Source of the DNA: Bacteroidetes bacterium SB0662_bin_6
GTDB taxonomy: Bacteria; Bacteroidota; Rhodothermia; Rhodothermales; VXPQ01
Length of the DNA stretch: 64,000 nucleotides
NCBI GenBank assembly: GCA_009839485.1
Contig: VXPQ01000009.1
Location: 53,204-117,203, forward strand
Direction of reading: 5' to 3'
A program made the position numbers and the translations under genes. Within the stretch, counting starts at the first letter, position 1. Every line of letters begins with the position of its first letter. Under the pieces are notes generated by a model, which was not told where the DNA came from, did no database searches, and was given only the letters and a program-made list of their open reading frames with translations. Of the stretch, positions 62,009 to 64,000 are shown one piece after another.

Positions 62009-64000
62009 TTAAAAAAATCGCTTCATGCTGATGCCGATATTGTGGTCGGGTTTATCGAGCCTTTGGGAAAAACCGACCTGCAGGAAACCGAAAATGCCGT
62101 TCAGCGCAACGGTTATTTCATGGTGCATGCCCTGCGAGGAAAGATGGAGGTCGGGTCGTTTGACCGGATTGGGGCGGGATATCCAGGTTCGCGCATGGGC
62201 TCCGCCGACGATGATGCCATAGCCTCGCTGCGCCAGGCCCTGCAGACCCAGCACTTCGAAGGGTATCGTTTGAAAGTTGTGTTCCCAGAAGAATCCGGCA
62301 TACCGATTGCCCTCGTACGGACGCCCGACCAGCGTACGTAGTGTGCCGAAGACAAAGCCGTTCCCAAAGGTGCCGTCTATGATTCCAAATCGCTGAACGG
62401 GCAGATGTCCGAGGTAGCTTCCTGCCGTCAAGTGGACGGACAATGCGTTCGGCAGAAATCTGCGCGAGAAAAAGGTCGGAAAAGTCCATCGGATATTTGT
62501 GGCGATGCGCAGGTAGTCCTCATAGATATTTTCATCGTCACCAGTCTCTATTTCCAGTTCGGCATAACGTCCCCCGCCTAACAGCGTGGCCATCAGGTCT
62601 GCCGGGTCACCATAACGAACAGTCACGGAGGCGGATCGTAGTTCCTTGTGTGAAACCGGTGGATTCGGGCGCGGCTCGCCCGGTTTGCCGAAAAGATCGT
62701 AGGCGGTGACCGCTTCGACCGATTCGGGGATTTCGCGTTGCAGGGCAAGCGTAATCCGCAAGAGATTCCGATTATACCCCCCGGAAATGCGCACTCGCTG
62801 GTTATGAAGATAGTCGAAGTAATCTCCGGCCCCGAAAAGACTGTACATGGTGGCATACATCGCTCCGTACTGGCGCGACCGTATCCGGGGCTCAACCCCG
62901 TGGAAGTACGATGCACCGATGAAGCCGCGTCGTTCCGACCCGATCCGGATTTCACTCGAGATATCGTACGACCATGGATCCTCCAGTTCACGGCTCCAAC
63001 CGCCGCCGCCCTCCAGGTAAAAACGATCCGATTCGTATTCCGTGGACAACCCTCCGTGGAATCCTTCCGCGCGGTTGAAGCGAAAACGGGGTTGCACCCA
63101 CTCGGTCCCGGCAATGAATCCGGATAAAAAGCCCGGTTCTTCCGTTTCGTCGTTTTCGTTTGCCTGTGCGTCTGTCTGGCCGGGAAGTCGCATGAGTAAA
63201 CCGGTCGGCTCGAACGCCTTTCCGATCGTCATGGTACTGTCTATTCCGGCGTAAGCCACCCGCTCCGGCTCCTCGAACGGCACGGCAACGCCTTCACGGT
63301 CCAGCAGCGTGTCGGCGGCAACCGCCTCCTGATCTATGCCGAGATATTTACCCTCGGCGTAGAGCGAATCCGGCAGAATCGCTTCCATCCGGTAATCGGT
63401 GAGACGGGAGACTTGCCTGACCTTGAAGGTCGGAAAGGTCAGGAGGGGGCCAAAGGATATGTCGACGCCAATATCGGATCGAAAATCGACCGGGAGCCAT
63501 GCGCTTCCATCGAAAGAGTCGTATTGCTGGTAGAGCGTGGCGTTTATGCCTGTGACCGGAGGCGGAAACAGGAAGGCTTCTCCCGGCTCGAGCGCGACCT
63601 CAAGCAGGGCGCATTCGTCGGAAAGGACTGCAATTTTGCCGACAAATCCGGTATTCAGCCGACTTTTCGGCGCGACCGCAATGTCATACACAAGGCGGTC
63701 GTCTATAAGACGCGTGCCTTGTAGCGCGAAGCGGTATATGTCGAGTGCGTCCGGGTGCGTTACACCGACAAAATTGTATCCCGCCAGCGCTATATCGTCG
63801 TCGTAGAGATTGGCCATAAGCAGCGCTGCCGGTAAGTAATCGGTCAGTTCTATACCCAGGTTCGAAGTCTGGCGCCGCGATTTGACCAGTTCGCGCATCC
63901 CCTCCTCCTTGTCCCAGAAAACGTCGCTGAGCGTTTCGATGATGGCGACGATACCCGTGTCGTTCGCCACGGTGAAGCGGGTATAGGCTTCCGAGGCGTA
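62009..64000 (-). CDS. DUF5686-family outer-membrane protein (N-terminus cut by window edge)
   Basis: The minus-strand frame is open through the right edge (reading YASEAYTRFTVANDTG at 64000-63955), so the start lies outside; an internal GTG at 63970 is not the start. At least 660 residues are present. The sequence matches the DUF5686 part of Bacteroidota proteins that pair a CarboxypepD_reg-like domain (expected off-window) with a C-terminal beta-barrel: LVYDIAVAPKSRLNTGFVG, WLPVDFRSDIGVDISFGP and a C-terminal barrel ending in aromatic residues (ISMKRFF). Function unknown; likely an outer-membrane protein. Confidence 0.82.
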   Translation of the reverse strand, partial: YASEAYTRFTVANDTGIVAIIETLSDVFWDKEEGMRELVKSRRQTSNLGIELTDYLPAALLMANLYDDDIALAGYNFVGVTHPDALDIYRFALQGTRLIDDRLVYDIAVAPKSRLNTGFVGKIAVLSDECALLEVALEPGEAFLFPPPVTGINATLYQQYDSFDGSAWLPVDFRSDIGVDISFGPLLTFPTFKVRQVSRLTDYRMEAILPDSLYAEGKYLGIDQEAVAADTLLDREGVAVPFEEPERVAYAGIDSTMTIGKAFEPTGLLMRLPGQTDAQANENDETEEPGFLSGFIAGTEWVQPRFRFNRAEGFHGGLSTEYESDRFYLEGGGGWSRELEDPWSYDISSEIRIGSERRGFIGASYFHGVEPRIRSRQYGAMYATMYSLFGAGDYFDYLHNQRVRISGGYNRNLLRITLALQREIPESVEAVTAYDLFGKPGEPRPNPPVSHKELRSASVTVRYGDPADLMATLLGGGRYAELEIETGDDENIYEDYLRIATNIRWTFPTFFSRRFLPNALSVHLTAGSYLGHLPVQRFGIIDGTFGNGFVFGTLRTLVGRPYEGNRYAGFFWEHNFQTIPFEVLGLQGLAQRGYGIIVGGAHARTWISRPNPVKRPDLHLSSQGMHHEITVALNGIFGFLQVGFSQRLDKPDHNIGISMKRFF

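Overview
The window looks like a stretch of chromosome from a Rhodothermota/Balneolota-type member of the wider Bacteroidota group. The evidence is a set of secreted proteins with type IX secretion (T9SS) C-terminal sorting domains of the YPNPFNP type, a DUF5686 outer-membrane protein, the hslU/hslV and purH/mreB/mreC neighbourhoods, and mostly weak Shine-Dalgarno sequences. The genus is not identifiable by eye. Two tRNA genes (Asp-GTC and Phe-GAA) are present. I see no rRNA, CRISPR array, intact transposase or prophage.

Positions 1-28.5 kb are housekeeping: an HtrA protease (cut by the left edge), fumC, panC-panD, 3-hydroxyacyl-CoA dehydrogenase, phoH, dapF, a PpiD-like chaperone, an MtfA-like peptidase, rplU-rpmA, an FAH-family hydrolase, greA, an NlpC/P60 lipoprotein and a bacilliredoxin. 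Then come a three-gene envelope polysaccharide operon (flippase, DUF6798 membrane protein, FemAB/GNAT-like protein), hslU - NYN-like gene - hslV, a PBP4-type carboxypeptidase, mreC-mreB, purH-purN and an LD-carboxypeptidase.

Positions 28.8-49 kb are accessory. They hold a four-repeat T9SS cargo protein, a WbqC-like protein and a run of secreted catabolic or oxidative genes: an SGNH hydrolase, a PVC-type dehydrogenase with a C-terminal cupredoxin, a cytochrome c/propeller fusion, VanZ, ThuA, a TolB-CehA fusion and a TIM-barrel isomerase. These are broken up by dispersed palindromic repeats. Two tandem T9SS-cargo paralogues follow. Both carry the same one-base frameshift exactly at the start of the sorting domain, and one also has an in-frame amber codon. 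Fragments of the isomerase gene, operator-like repeats and degraded sequence surround them.

Positions 49.3-57.2 kb hold a sugar-catabolic operon: two sugar isomerase/epimerases, an alpha/beta hydrolase, ribulokinase, ribulose-5-phosphate 4-epimerase, NfeD, an SPFH protein and glycerate 2-kinase. No L-arabinose isomerase is present in the window. From 57.2 kb to the end are the two tRNAs, an outer-membrane porin, NAD kinase, a ComM/YifB ATPase and a DUF5686 protein cut by the right edge.

The signals most worth following are the shared sorting-domain frameshift in the tandem T9SS pair, a hairpin repeat family in long and collapsed forms, solo IS-like inverted-repeat ends inserted into a second repeat family, and the NYN-like gene between hslU and hslV that lacks the usual acidic motif.
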